Positions 8,748-17,777 of a stretch of 64,000 nt of DNA are shown one piece after another. Position 1 is the stretch's first letter, and each line of letters opens with the position of its first letter. Origin of the DNA: Ferruginibacter sp. (GTDB lineage Bacteria > Bacteroidota > Bacteroidia > Chitinophagales > Chitinophagaceae). The DNA lies in the NCBI GenBank assembly GCA_028288705.1, contig JAQBNH010000006.1, positions 124,001-188,000 of the forward strand, in the 5' to 3' direction. The notes beneath the pieces were generated by a model. It did no database searches. It saw only the letters and a program-made list of their open reading frames with translations, and was not told the origin of the DNA. The position numbers and the translations under genes are program-made.

Positions 8748-9155
8748 ATGGAAAGACCAATCAGGGTTTTAGTAGCAAAAGTAGGACTGGATGGCCATGA
8801 CCGTGGCGCAAAAGTGATTGCAACAGCCTTGCGAGATGCGGGGATGGAAGTTATTTACACAGGTCTGCGGCAAACACCGGAAATGGTGGTGAATGCTGCA
8901 TTGCAGGAAGATGTTGATGCGATTGGCGTGAGCATTTTAAGTGGTGCACATATGACTGTTTTCCCCAAGATCCTGACATTGATGAAAGAAAAAAATATGA
9001 ATGATGTATTGTTAACCGGGGGCGGAATAATCCCTGAAGATGATATGAAATCTTTAAATGAAATGGGCGCCGGAAAGTTGTTCCCTCCTGGTACGACGAC
9101 TACAGAAATTGCCGGCTATATCAAAGTGTGGGTAAAAGAGAACCGGTCTTTTTAG
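8748..9155 (+). CDS. free-standing cobalamin (B12)-binding domain protein
   Basis: A 135-residue protein that is only the C-terminal domain of methylmalonyl-CoA mutase. The B12 lower-ligand motif DxHxxG is present as DGHDRG at residues 15-20, followed by the SxL element (SILSG) and the GG loop ([11 protein letters not shown]). The dimethylbenzimidazole of the cofactor would be displaced by His17. It would be the small subunit of a two-part mutase, or a partner of another B12 enzyme; the large subunit is not in this window. Methylmalonyl-CoA epimerase (28944-29345) is. The pairing with gltX is unexpected functionally and may simply be shared transcription. Confidence 0.9.
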   Translation: MERPIRVLVAKVGLDGHDRGAKVIATALRDAGMEVIYTGLRQTPEMVVNAALQEDVDAIGVSILSGAHMTVFPKILTLMKEKNMNDVLLTGGGIIPEDDMKSLNEMGAGKLFPPGTTTTEIAGYIKVWVKENRSF

Positions 9156-9754
9156 ATATCCGGAAGCATCAGCCTTTTCCTCTTTGAATAAATCCGCAAT
9201 CCAACCACAATCAACACACAGATAGCCAGGTTGATATTATCAGACAAAGGAGAAATTTTCAAAAGTAAATACACAAGTCCCCCTGCCGCACAAGCAGTTG
9301 CATATAATTCGCCGCGCTTAAACAAATTCGGCACATCGTTACAAAAAACATCGGCTATCAGTCCGCCGAAAGTTGCGGTGATAACACCCATGATCAGCGC
9401 ATACATTTCGTTGAGCCCATTCTGCAAACTAACCTGTATCCCCACCGCGGTAAATAATCCGATCCCGGCCGCATCAGTAAAAAATATCGTGCGCTTGATC
9501 CGATGAACATTGTCTTTAAGAAAAAATGTGATGATCGTGCCTGCAAAAACCAGGAGTAACGCGGTATTATCATTGATCCAGTTCACGGGACGCACACCGA
9601 TCAACAAATCGCGTAGCGTTCCGCCGCCGTAAGCGGAGACAAATGCAACGACGAGTCCCCCAAAAACATCCATTTTATGTGCCCTTGCCTTCAGTGCGCC
9701 AGTGAGCGCAAAAAAGAAAATGCCCATGTAGGAAATGATGCTGAGGACCGTCAT
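9152..9754 (-). CDS. TRIC-type / UPF0126 membrane protein
   Basis: A 200-residue polytopic protein with about seven hydrophobic segments. The signature [20 protein letters not shown] and its second-half counterpart [14 protein letters not shown] mark the two internally repeated three-helix units of the UPF0126 family, which includes bacterial TRIC-like trimeric cation channels. RDLL after GGGT is the conserved core. Selectivity cannot be told. The gene is convergent with the B12 gene, overlapping its end by four bases. Confidence 0.85.
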   Translation of the reverse strand: MTVLSIISYMGIFFFALTGALKARAHKMDVFGGLVVAFVSAYGGGTLRDLLIGVRPVNWINDNTALLLVFAGTIITFFLKDNVHRIKRTIFFTDAAGIGLFTAVGIQVSLQNGLNEMYALIMGVITATFGGLIADVFCNDVPNLFKRGELYATACAAGGLVYLLLKISPLSDNINLAICVLIVVGLRIYSKRKRLMLPDI

Positions 9755-9804
9755 GGCATAAAGATATAGAATGTATTATCTTCGACTCTTCAAAAAACTT
9801 TCGC

Positions 9805-10590
9805 ATGAACTACGCTACATTATTATTATCAACCGAAAATAATATCTGCACAATAACAGTAAATCGACCTGATAAATTGAATGCGTTAAATAAAGATGTA
9901 TTTACCGATTTGGATAATGTATTGGATGACATTGCTGCTGATGAAAATATTCGTTCTGTGATTATCACCGGCGCCGGCCCAAAAGCATTCGTTGCCGGAG
10001 CGGACATAGCCGAATTTTCGTCGTTGGATAAAAAGGAAGCAATGGCTTTGGCAAAACGCGGGCAAGATGTATTTTTTAAAATTGAAAATAGCTACAAGCC
10101 AATCATTGCTGCTGTAAACGGCTTTGCATTAGGGGGCGGATGCGAACTTGCGATGGCTTGTCATTTCAGGCTTTGCAGCGAAAATGCAAAATTCGGACAA
10201 CCTGAAGTTAACCTCGGACTGATCCCCGGTTATGGCGGCACGCAACGTTTAACACAATTGGTGGGCAAAGGAAAAAGTATGGAGTTGCAAATGACAGGGC
10301 AGATGGTTGATGCGAATGAAGCATTGGCGCTTGGCCTGGTAAATCATGTAACCTCTGCTGAAAACTTGTTGGATAAAACCAAGGAAATACTCACAGTTAT
10401 CCAATCGAAAGCACCTGTTGCGATTGCAAAAGTTATCGGTTGTATCAACACGGCCGTAGCGGGTGGCATCGGTGAAAACGGGTATGAGAAAGAAGTCACT
10501 TCGTTCGGGGATTGTTTTGAAACGGCTGACATGAAAGAAGGCACAACAGCCTTTCTTGAAAAGCGTAAAGCGGTTTTCACCGGTAAATAA
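9805..10590 (+). CDS. enoyl-CoA hydratase/isomerase family protein
   Basis: A 261-residue crotonase-fold protein. Oxyanion-hole landmarks are AFVAGADIAEFSS and NGFALGGGCELAMACHFR. The hydratase glutamates fall in GQPEVNLGLIPGYGGTQRL, where both expected Glu/Pro-rich positions look intact, so hydration of a short-chain 2-enoyl-CoA is likely. It may serve fatty acid or amino acid breakdown. A TATCTTCG element at 9777-9784 is a weak candidate -7 box. The gene stands alone between a divergent membrane protein and a convergent lipoprotein. Confidence 0.9.
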   Translation: MNYATLLLSTENNICTITVNRPDKLNALNKDVFTDLDNVLDDIAADENIRSVIITGAGPKAFVAGADIAEFSSLDKKEAMALAKRGQDVFFKIENSYKPIIAAVNGFALGGGCELAMACHFRLCSENAKFGQPEVNLGLIPGYGGTQRLTQLVGKGKSMELQMTGQMVDANEALALGLVNHVTSAENLLDKTKEILTVIQSKAPVAIAKVIGCINTAVAGGIGENGYEKEVTSFGDCFETADMKEGTTAFLEKRKAVFTGK

Positions 10591-10593
10591 TTA

Positions 10594-11154
10594 TCACTTA
10601 AATACGCGGATCGTTTTTACAAATCTTCCTTTATAATAATCGCTGAGGGGCGTGATGGTCACACCATATATTTTACCGGACGTAGAATGAATGAATTTCA
10701 ATGTATCAGTATTTTGTACAACGATGCCCATATGCCCGACGACACGAATCAGGCTATCTGTTCCGGTAAATAAAATCAGGTCGCCCGGGCTGGCATTTTC
10801 ACGCGCGACTTCTTCGCCCACGTTTGTAAAATCTACAGAAGAACGGGGAACGGATATTCCGAAGTGATTAAATACATAAGTGATAAACCCCGAGCAATCG
10901 AAGCCAATCACGGGATCTGCAGAACCGTATTGATACGGAATTCCCAGTAGCGTTTTTGCATAATCAACAACCGCAGCAGCGGAGACATTTTTAGTGTCCA
11001 CCGTAGCGGTAACAGGCAAAACGGGCTTCACAGTATCAATCCTAACGCCATCACCAACGATGCTGTCGTGCGTGGGGATTTCTTCTTCAACGGCCACATT
11101 ATCTGTACAACCAGAAAAAATAAAAAAAAGACAAAGGATAAATAAATTTCTCAT
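10594..11154 (-). CDS. NlpC/P60-family peptidoglycan peptidase, lipoprotein
   Basis: Using ATG 11154 gives a lipoprotein signal, [16 protein letters not shown], with lipid Cys16; the longer frame to 11229 would bury it. The C-terminal half is an NlpC/P60 papain-like domain: catalytic Cys in [12 protein letters not shown], His in VVGHMGIVV and the polar third residue in FIHSTSGK. These enzymes cut gamma-D-Glu-diaminopimelate or related bonds in cell-wall stem peptides. No SH3b targeting domain is present, only a polar linker after the anchor. It would act in the periplasm from a lipid anchor. Confidence 0.9.
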   Translation of the reverse strand: MRNLFILCLFFIFSGCTDNVAVEEEIPTHDSIVGDGVRIDTVKPVLPVTATVDTKNVSAAAVVDYAKTLLGIPYQYGSADPVIGFDCSGFITYVFNHFGISVPRSSVDFTNVGEEVARENASPGDLILFTGTDSLIRVVGHMGIVVQNTDTLKFIHSTSGKIYGVTITPLSDYYKGRFVKTIRVFK

Positions 11155-11205
11155 GGTATCTCCGGCAATTGCCGACGTTTGAAGATAGGGATAATTTTTA
11201 TTCCG

Positions 11206-11216
11206 CTTATCTTTGC
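11206..11216 (+). promoter_or_regulatory. fumC -7 element
   Basis: CTTATCTTTGC contains a consensus TATCTTTG (11208-11215) and matches the gltX and lspA elements exactly. No TTTG/TTG at the usual distance upstream is obvious. It lies 28 bases before the fumC ATG at 11244. Confidence 0.5.
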
Positions 11217-11243
11217 GGCTCATCACCAAACATAGGTTTTATC

Positions 11244-12641
11244 ATGGAATATAGAATTGAAAAAGACACGATGGGCGAAGTAAAAGTGCCCGTAGCGGCA
11301 TATTACGGTGCACAAACACAACGCAGCATCGAAAATTTCAAGATCGCTCAAGACATTAATAAGATGCCGAAAGAGATCATCAAGGCTTTTGCGTATTTAA
11401 AGAAAGCTGCCGCGATCACAAACATGGAAGCCGGTGTTTTGCCAGCTGAAAAGTCAGAACTGATTGGACGTGTTTGCGATGAGATTCTTGAAGGAAAACT
11501 AGATGAATATTTTCCGCTGGTTATCTGGCAAACGGGTAGCGGTACGCAAAGTAATATGAATGTGAATGAAGTAGTGGCTTATCGCGGTCATGTACTCAAT
11601 GGGGGAACGCTCAACGATAAGGAAAAATTTCTGCACCCGAATGACGATGTAAATAAATCCCAGTCCAGCAACGATACCTTCCCTACTGCCATGCATATCG
11701 CCGCGTATAAGATCCTGCAGGAAGTAACTATCCCGGGTATTAAAAAATTACGCGATACGCTTGCCGCCAAGAGTAAAGAATTTATGCATGTGGTGAAAAT
11801 AGGACGTACCCATTTCATGGATGCAACACCATTAACCGTTGGCCAGGAATTCAGCGGCTATGTGTCACAGCTAGATCATGGCCTTCGCGCGATCAATAAT
11901 ACTTTACCACATTTAAGCGAACTGGCCCTGGGCGGAACTGCGGTTGGTACAGGCATTAATACCCCCGAAAATTATTCTGAAAATGTTGCGAAAAATATTG
12001 CTGCCCTTACCGGGCTCCCTTTTATCACTGCGGAAAATAAATTTGAAGCACTGGCAGCCCACGACGCTATCGTAGAAGCGCATGGGGCATTAAAAATGGT
12101 AGCCGTGAGCCTGATGAAAATTGCCAATGATATCCGCATGTTATCCAGCGGTCCGCGCAGCGGGATCGGAGAATTATTTATCCCGGATAACGAGCCCGGA
12201 TCTTCTATCATGCCCGGAAAAGTAAATCCTACCCAATGTGAAGCACTCACCATGATCGCAGCACAAGTAATGGGGAATGATGTAACTATTGGTATTGGTG
12301 GAAGTAACGGCCATTTCGAACTAAATGTTTTTAAACCGGTGATGATCTCGAACTTTTTACACAGCGCACGACTGATCGGTGACGGTTCTGTTTCCTTTAA
12401 CGACAAATGTGCGGTTGGTATCGAACCAATCGAAAGCAATATCAAAAAACACGTTGATAATTCTTTGATGCTCGTAACCGCGCTGAATACAAAAATTGGC
12501 TATTATAAAGCCGCGGAAATTGCGCAGACGGCCCACAAGGAAGGCACGACATTAAAAGAAATGGCGGTGAAACTTGGTTATGTGTCACCTGAAGAATTTG
12601 ATGCCTGGGTGATTCCTGGAAATATGGTGGGAAAAATATAA
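11244..12641 (+). CDS. fumC: fumarate hydratase, class II
   Basis: Reversible hydration of fumarate to malate in the TCA cycle, soluble and iron-free. The superfamily signature [16 protein letters not shown] is present near residue 319, with the catalytic Ser on the mobile loop. [27 protein letters not shown] and the [12 protein letters not shown] stretch are the other conserved blocks. The ATG at 11244 ([16 protein letters not shown]) is the normal start; an upstream in-frame ATG at 11169 precedes the promoter and is unlikely. Length is 465 residues, as expected. A strong terminator follows. Confidence 0.97.
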   Translation: MEYRIEKDTMGEVKVPVAAYYGAQTQRSIENFKIAQDINKMPKEIIKAFAYLKKAAAITNMEAGVLPAEKSELIGRVCDEILEGKLDEYFPLVIWQTGSGTQSNMNVNEVVAYRGHVLNGGTLNDKEKFLHPNDDVNKSQSSNDTFPTAMHIAAYKILQEVTIPGIKKLRDTLAAKSKEFMHVVKIGRTHFMDATPLTVGQEFSGYVSQLDHGLRAINNTLPHLSELALGGTAVGTGINTPENYSENVAKNIAALTGLPFITAENKFEALAAHDAIVEAHGALKMVAVSLMKIANDIRMLSSGPRSGIGELFIPDNEPGSSIMPGKVNPTQCEALTMIAAQVMGNDVTIGIGGSNGHFELNVFKPVMISNFLHSARLIGDGSVSFNDKCAVGIEPIESNIKKHVDNSLMLVTALNTKIGYYKAAEIAQTAHKEGTTLKEMAVKLGYVSPEEFDAWVIPGNMVGKI

Positions 12642-12661
12642 TTTATTCGATTAAATAATTG

Positions 12662-12706
12662 GGGTTAGACCTTTTACATTAAATGTAAGTAGTCTAACCC
12701 TTTTTT
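12662..12706 (+). terminator. fumC terminator
   Basis: GGGTTAGAC (12662-12670) pairs with GTCTAACCC (12692-12700), with a nested TTACATT/AATGTAA stem inside and a TTTTTT tract at 12701-12706. This is a long two-part rho-independent terminator between fumC and the convergent dehydrogenase gene. Confidence 0.9.
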
Positions 12707-12721
12707 GTTGAGGCGTGAAAA

Positions 12722-14461
12722 TCATTGCAGCAATATTTTTTGTGTTAACAACGGCATACCATATCCATTTAACAATTTGATCGTGTGCATCCCGCGTTGT
12801 AATTTTTCAATGTTTACTTCGAACCGTTCTTTGGTATTTTTGCCTGTCAGAACTTGTCTTCCCAACATATCGTAGACTATATAAATGATCGGCCTTGTTG
12901 CACCTGACCTGTTTTCAATAAATAAAATTTTCGTTGCGGGATTTGGATAGATACGGATGAAAATTTCGCGTTGAGCCAATGGAAGCTGATCTTCCTTTAC
13001 ATCAAGCAACGAGCCGCTGTATCGATATACGAGAATGCTTCCCCGGTTATTGAGCACATTCGTATTCCCGGTTGTTGGTCCGGATGTTTGGCCTACACTG
13101 TCTGTTACGATAAAGAAACTAATGCCGTCTTTGCCAATCGCGATGTCACGCATGCGGTTCTCTTCTCTGAAATAGCGGGCTGTATCTTTTCCATTAGGCA
13201 AGGTCACAAATGAATTTCCGTCTGCACTTAATTTTAACCTGAAGACGGTTCCTTCTTTTAACGTTGTCATCAGCACAGAATTTTGCCAACCCGGAATCCT
13301 ATTGTTGAAGCCATAAAAATCCATACTTGACGGCGCAACAGTGGGGTTACTCAGCCAGGAGCAGGCGAGTCCGGCAGTAGGTGTAAAAAATGTTCGGATT
13401 GGCGGCGTAAAACCAGGCAGCACCGTATCCGTTTCATTCATAATCCGCGTACCTGCCGGAGCTGTAGAACATTCCGGTTCCAGGCTTGGGCTCGCAGCCG
13501 CGGCACAGTTGCTGGCAGACGACCAATTCTTATATTGATAGGCAATGTTGTCGCGGTAACCGGAAATATGTGGCCAGCCATAATTTTTACCGGCAACCAG
13601 TTTATTTATTTCATCGTCTTCCGCCGGGCCATTTTCCGCACTATACAAAGCGGCAGAAGCATAATTTTTTTGTTGTGCATCTTTTGCAAAAACGAGGCTG
13701 TTTGGATTGCGATGACCAAAGGTAAAAACGTGGCTGCGAATTCCTTTAATTACAGGATTGTCGGAAGGAACCGTGCCGTCTAAATTTATTCTTAGAACCT
13801 TACCCTGGTAGGCAATGTAATTTCCTGCGGATAATTGTGCGGTAGTAGGCATATCCTGCGCCCTGATTGGGTTACAGCGCAGGCCAAACTGGTTCGCCCC
13901 CTGGTCGCCAACGGAATAATATAATTTATTATCAGCTCCCGCGATCAGCCTGCCAGAACTATGATCACTACTGGCGGGGATATTTTCTATAACGACTCTC
14001 TCAGCACCCGCACGGGAATTAATCATTATATTCTTCACCGGAAAAACTGCGATGCGAACTTTCCTCACGCCTGCGCCTGCATCATATGTGTAAGCGACGA
14101 TAAATGAATCTGCTGCCGGATAATCCGGATGTAAAGCAAGACCCATCATCCCGTCCTGGCTAATGCCTGTGACAGGACTTCCCGAAGTGGTGAATTTTAC
14201 CTGGTTTTGAATGTCGAGAATAATTCGTCTTTTTCCACCCGAAGGATCAACTTTCATCACGCGGCCACGGCGTTCGCTTATCCATAAAGAATCATCGGCG
14301 CCATATATTATCTCGAAAGGATGCTGTAAAAAATAACGGTCGGAAGCGTTGGAGGGAGTTTGATTCAACACCTGCTTATTGCTGAATTTCTCCTGTTGAG
14401 CATAAGCCTGGTAACTGATCAGGCAAAAAAAGACCGCGAAATAAAACGTACGATTTTTCAT
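12722..14461 (-). CDS. PQQ-type sugar dehydrogenase with T9SS sorting domain
   Basis: A 579-residue secreted protein: signal peptide to AYAQ, a six-bladed glucose/sorbosone dehydrogenase propeller (about residues 45-480), then a type A T9SS C-terminal domain from IRIYPNPATKILFIEN. Active-site landmarks of soluble aldose dehydrogenases include FEIIYGADDSLWISER, the His in SSDHSSGRL, FGHRNPNSL and the EDDEINKL stretch. PQQ use and the sugar substrate are inferred from the family. The sorting domain predicts export by the Gld/Por system encoded elsewhere in this window and anchoring at the surface. Divergent from the adhesin-like gene at 14681. Confidence 0.88.
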   Translation of the reverse strand: MKNRTFYFAVFFCLISYQAYAQQEKFSNKQVLNQTPSNASDRYFLQHPFEIIYGADDSLWISERRGRVMKVDPSGGKRRIILDIQNQVKFTTSGSPVTGISQDGMMGLALHPDYPAADSFIVAYTYDAGAGVRKVRIAVFPVKNIMINSRAGAERVVIENIPASSDHSSGRLIAGADNKLYYSVGDQGANQFGLRCNPIRAQDMPTTAQLSAGNYIAYQGKVLRINLDGTVPSDNPVIKGIRSHVFTFGHRNPNSLVFAKDAQQKNYASAALYSAENGPAEDDEINKLVAGKNYGWPHISGYRDNIAYQYKNWSSASNCAAAASPSLEPECSTAPAGTRIMNETDTVLPGFTPPIRTFFTPTAGLACSWLSNPTVAPSSMDFYGFNNRIPGWQNSVLMTTLKEGTVFRLKLSADGNSFVTLPNGKDTARYFREENRMRDIAIGKDGISFFIVTDSVGQTSGPTTGNTNVLNNRGSILVYRYSGSLLDVKEDQLPLAQREIFIRIYPNPATKILFIENRSGATRPIIYIVYDMLGRQVLTGKNTKERFEVNIEKLQRGMHTIKLLNGYGMPLLTQKILLQ

Positions 14462-14680
14462 AAAACAGGAATTGTTAGAAAAATTGCCGGTTAGGTTCCG
14501 GGCGTTTCGTCAGGCGGTCATGTGCAGGTGACGATTCTGTAACGGCAAACAAATGTTTTAAAGTATCCACAGCCCCTAATATATTTCTCCACCGGCAAAA
14601 TATAAATCTCAACGCGTCGTTAAATCATCAGGACTATCCATCCAATCCATGTAAGTTTTGTTCATCGTAAACCACAAAGA

Positions 14681-16951
14681 ATGAAAACAAATTTACATGC
14701 TGTTTTATGCCTTCTATTTTTTGCAGTCTTCTTTGCGCCGGCGCAACGCTTGTTAGCCCAGGGCACAAGCCGGGTTGACATAGGCAAGAGTTTCGCCAAC
14801 ATGAGCAAACTTTCTACCGGCGGAACTTTTAATCCCGGAGATACGATCGAGATCCGCGTTACAATTGCTGTTATCCGCCAGGTGACTTACACAGCTGTTG
14901 ATAGCGTACAGGTATTTGATATCGTTCCTGCAAAAACGACATATATCCCCGGTAGTATGCGCGTTGCCACTAATCAGGGCATCACTTATAAAGGTCCGTT
15001 CACGGAAACAATTGACGGTGATGCAGGAAGAAATGTCGGCGGTAACATCATCATCAATCTTGGTAAAGGCGCAAACGGAACCAGGGGCGGGCGAATTCGT
15101 TCTGATACAAGCAAGCCCAGTTTCTATAATTCCCACTGTATCATGATGGCATGCTATCGGGTGAAAGTGAATGCCAGCGCCGCATTTGGGGACACCTTAT
15201 TCGTTGGAGGATCAGTAAAATATAAAATGGTATCGCCCAATAACGGTTGGACAACCGTAACATTTCCCACCTATAAAATCTTATTGTTTAAAAATAATGG
15301 CTATTGCCAGAATGGAACGAACATTAGTGCTGCATCAGATTCGCTGGGAACATTTGGAACAGGTAGCGTCCAGAATCGTACAGCGCCGTTAGCGTTCTCC
15401 ACGACGTACATAAAAAATAATGTGGGCACAAATTCGCCGCAGGATTATTTCTATGCTATCGTCAATAACAGTAGTGCCAGCGGATCAACAAATGTAAATG
15501 GCCCAATGCCGGAGTCACCTGCAACACATAGGGTATTCGGACTCTGGGATATTTGTGGCGATCACACAGGCGCCTCTAATCCAAGCCTGGGTAATCCACC
15601 GGCAGCACCGGGATCAAGAAAAGGATATTTTGTGATGGTGAATGCAAGTTATAATACCGATCTCGCCTACCAGGAAACGCTGTCAAATCTTTGTCCGAAT
15701 ACTTACTATGAATTCAGCGCCTGGTTCCGTAACCTTTGTCCTCGCTGCAGTTGTGACAGTAATGGCCGTGGCAGCAGTTCTGCCGGGTTTATCCCTTATC
15801 CAGGTAATGATTCTTCCGGTGTGCGTCCTAACCTCACATTCGAAATTGACGGGCTCGCATATTTCACATCGGGAGATATTAAATATGATCGGTTGAAACC
15901 CTGGAAACAATATGGTTTCACATTTCTTACAAAAGCCAATCAGACGACTGCAAAGTTTACGATTCGTAATAATTCGCCCGGCGGTGGAGGAAACGATTGG
16001 GCGATTGACGATATCAGGGTGGCACATTGCGGCCCCTCCTTGCTGATGAATTACAATCCATATTTACTTGCGTGTAAAGAATCAAAAGTGATCGTGAATT
16101 TATCCGACACGATCAGGTCCATCTACAATAACAGTTATATTTATTTCAAGTGGCAGAGAAGTAATATTGGTGGAACGATCTGGGCTGATATGACGGGGCC
16201 AGGAACATCCGGTGTAGGCGCTCCAACCCTTGTAAACGGGCAATATCAATATGTTACTAACCTTCCGCCCTTTATTGCAACTTATGCTGATAGCGGGAGA
16301 TATTACCGCGTGATCGTGGGCACAACGGCAGCCAACTTAAACAGTGTAAGTTGTTCCTATAACGATGGCAGCGCGACAATGCTGAAGATTATTACTTGTG
16401 GCGTAATACTGGAAGGAAACTTTACGCAATTCAAGGCTGCAATTGCAAGCAATAATGCTTACCTGAACTGGTCATCAATTGGAGAACGAAAGCTCAGCCA
16501 CTATGAAATAGAAAAAAGCATAGACGGGATCAACTTTGACAAGACTGCCAGTGTTGTTGCAAGAAATGCAGGAGAAGCGCATTACAACTTTACAGATCCC
16601 GAAGCGATCACGGGTGCCCGTTACTACAGATTAAAGATGGTTGATGAAACCGGATTGTTTAAATACAGCCAGGTGGTGCTGCTAAGCAAGCAGTTGGCAT
16701 TTGAAATAAAATCTCTGCAAAACCCATTTGGCGAATTGATAAACATGGAATTGGTTGTTCCCGCCGACGGAAAGATTTCCACGATACTTTTCAATGATAA
16801 AGGACAAAAGCTATTATTCAATAGTCAGAATGTAAAAAAAGGATTGAATAAGATTGTGGTTGACAAAGTAGAAAGTCTGCCGGCCGGAGTGTATTATATT
16901 TCCGTTGCATTTAATAATGAAACGATCAAAAGAAAACTCATTCGCAAATAA
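14681..16951 (+). CDS. large T9SS-exported adhesin-like protein
   Basis: A 756-residue multidomain surface protein. In order: signal peptide (to about residue 26); a DUF11-like domain (NPGDTIEIRVTI, then VFDIVPAKTTYIPGS); a Cys-rich jelly-roll-like region at about 210-445 with NLCPNTYYEFSAWF, RCSCDSNGRG and the closing NDWAIDDIRVAHCGPS; an Ig-like unit to about 575; a fibronectin-like unit (AYLNWSSIGERKLSHYEIEK); and a type A sorting domain ending VYYISVAFNNETIKRKLIRK. The jelly-roll resembles carbohydrate-binding modules, so binding of a polysaccharide or matrix is plausible but unproven. No enzyme active site is seen. It is monocistronic with its own terminator. Confidence 0.82.
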   Translation: MKTNLHAVLCLLFFAVFFAPAQRLLAQGTSRVDIGKSFANMSKLSTGGTFNPGDTIEIRVTIAVIRQVTYTAVDSVQVFDIVPAKTTYIPGSMRVATNQGITYKGPFTETIDGDAGRNVGGNIIINLGKGANGTRGGRIRSDTSKPSFYNSHCIMMACYRVKVNASAAFGDTLFVGGSVKYKMVSPNNGWTTVTFPTYKILLFKNNGYCQNGTNISAASDSLGTFGTGSVQNRTAPLAFSTTYIKNNVGTNSPQDYFYAIVNNSSASGSTNVNGPMPESPATHRVFGLWDICGDHTGASNPSLGNPPAAPGSRKGYFVMVNASYNTDLAYQETLSNLCPNTYYEFSAWFRNLCPRCSCDSNGRGSSSAGFIPYPGNDSSGVRPNLTFEIDGLAYFTSGDIKYDRLKPWKQYGFTFLTKANQTTAKFTIRNNSPGGGGNDWAIDDIRVAHCGPSLLMNYNPYLLACKESKVIVNLSDTIRSIYNNSYIYFKWQRSNIGGTIWADMTGPGTSGVGAPTLVNGQYQYVTNLPPFIATYADSGRYYRVIVGTTAANLNSVSCSYNDGSATMLKIITCGVILEGNFTQFKAAIASNNAYLNWSSIGERKLSHYEIEKSIDGINFDKTASVVARNAGEAHYNFTDPEAITGARYYRLKMVDETGLFKYSQVVLLSKQLAFEIKSLQNPFGELINMELVVPADGKISTILFNDKGQKLLFNSQNVKKGLNKIVVDKVESLPAGVYYISVAFNNETIKRKLIRK

Positions 16952-16965
16952 CAAATCACGGAATG

Positions 16966-16997
16966 AAAAATGCCGCTTCTTTCGGGCGGCATTTTTT
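16966..16997. terminator. bidirectional terminator
   Basis: AATGCCGC (16969-16976) pairs with GCGGCATT (16986-16993). A T tract follows on the plus strand and five A residues precede the stem, so it can end both the adhesin-like gene and the convergent lspA transcript. Confidence 0.9.
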
Positions 16998-17008
16998 ATT
17001 TTATCTTC

Positions 17009-17704
17009 TTAAGAAATTTGTGATTGATCATCAACCAACGCTTCTGTTTCTACAGTATGGTGTTCTATCTTTTCTTCGTGTTTAAAAAATCTTTTTTGAA
17101 AAACCAGGATGGTAATGATGCCGGCGCTGATTGCGAAATCGGCGATATTAAAGATTGGTCTGAAAAATTCAAAATTCTCACCGCCCCAAACTGGTAACCA
17201 GGTTGGGAAGCGTCCATGTATCAGCGGAAAATAAAGCATGTCTACCACATTGCCATGTAAAAATGAAGCATACCCATGATTAGAAAATTTTGCCAGGCCG
17301 TTATAGCCAACGTACTCTCCGATCTGCGGATCAAAGATCATCCCTTTGTCGAAGATCAATCCGTAAAAACAGGAATCGATTAGATTGCCAAAAGCTCCTG
17401 CGTATACTAGCCCGGCGCAGATAATAAATCCCCGATGATATTTTTCGCGGATAAGTTTTCCAAGATACCATGTGCCAAATACTACAGCGCAAAGCCTGAA
17501 GATTGTGAGTGCCATTTTGCCCCAGTTTCCGCCAAACTTCCACCCATAAGCCATTCCCGGATTTTCGACAAAATATAATTGGAACCAACTTCCTGCAACT
17601 GCGTGCGACGTGTTAAGGGGGTAACTCGTTTTAATATAAATTTTCAATGCCTGGTCTGCAATCAGGATCACCGCGATCAGTAAAATTAAATGTATTCGTT
17701 TCAT
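17009..17704 (-). CDS. lspA: lipoprotein signal peptidase (signal peptidase II)
   Basis: Inner-membrane aspartyl peptidase that removes signal peptides from lipid-modified prolipoproteins. The two catalytic Asp lie in GNVVDMLYFP and FNIADFAIS; the upstream FGNLID motif is also intact. Four membrane helices are visible. At 231 residues it is longer than the E. coli enzyme because of an insert of about 35 residues between the FGNLID helix and the first catalytic motif plus an acidic tail, which is usual in Bacteroidota. It would process the many lipoproteins of this window. A near-consensus promoter sits just upstream, so it need not depend on the murF/alr run. Confidence 0.95.
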   Translation of the reverse strand: MKRIHLILLIAVILIADQALKIYIKTSYPLNTSHAVAGSWFQLYFVENPGMAYGWKFGGNWGKMALTIFRLCAVVFGTWYLGKLIREKYHRGFIICAGLVYAGAFGNLIDSCFYGLIFDKGMIFDPQIGEYVGYNGLAKFSNHGYASFLHGNVVDMLYFPLIHGRFPTWLPVWGGENFEFFRPIFNIADFAISAGIITILVFQKRFFKHEEKIEHHTVETEALVDDQSQIS

Positions 17705-17714
17705 AATAAGATGG

Positions 17715-17745
17715 GCAAAGATAAGTGTATTGATTTACCAGCAAA
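17715..17745 (-). promoter_or_regulatory. lspA promoter
   Basis: On the minus strand TTTG (17745-17742) and TATCTTTG (17723-17716) are 18 bases apart. The 11-base core CTTATCTTTGC (17725-17715) is identical to those at gltX and fumC. Transcription should begin only a few bases before the lspA ATG at 17704. Confidence 0.65.
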
Positions 17746-17777
17746 TCCGGGCAGCGTATTTAACAAAGAAGCAGGAA

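Noticed and set aside
8748-9155. B12-binding domain as a broken fragment of a mutase gene
   Set aside because: It has a proper start, complete motifs and a normal stop, and no remnant of the catalytic barrel precedes it; gltX is intact directly upstream.
11972-12445. Minus-strand open frame of 157 codons
   Set aside because: It is antisense to conserved fumC motifs and its translation shows no recognisable feature.
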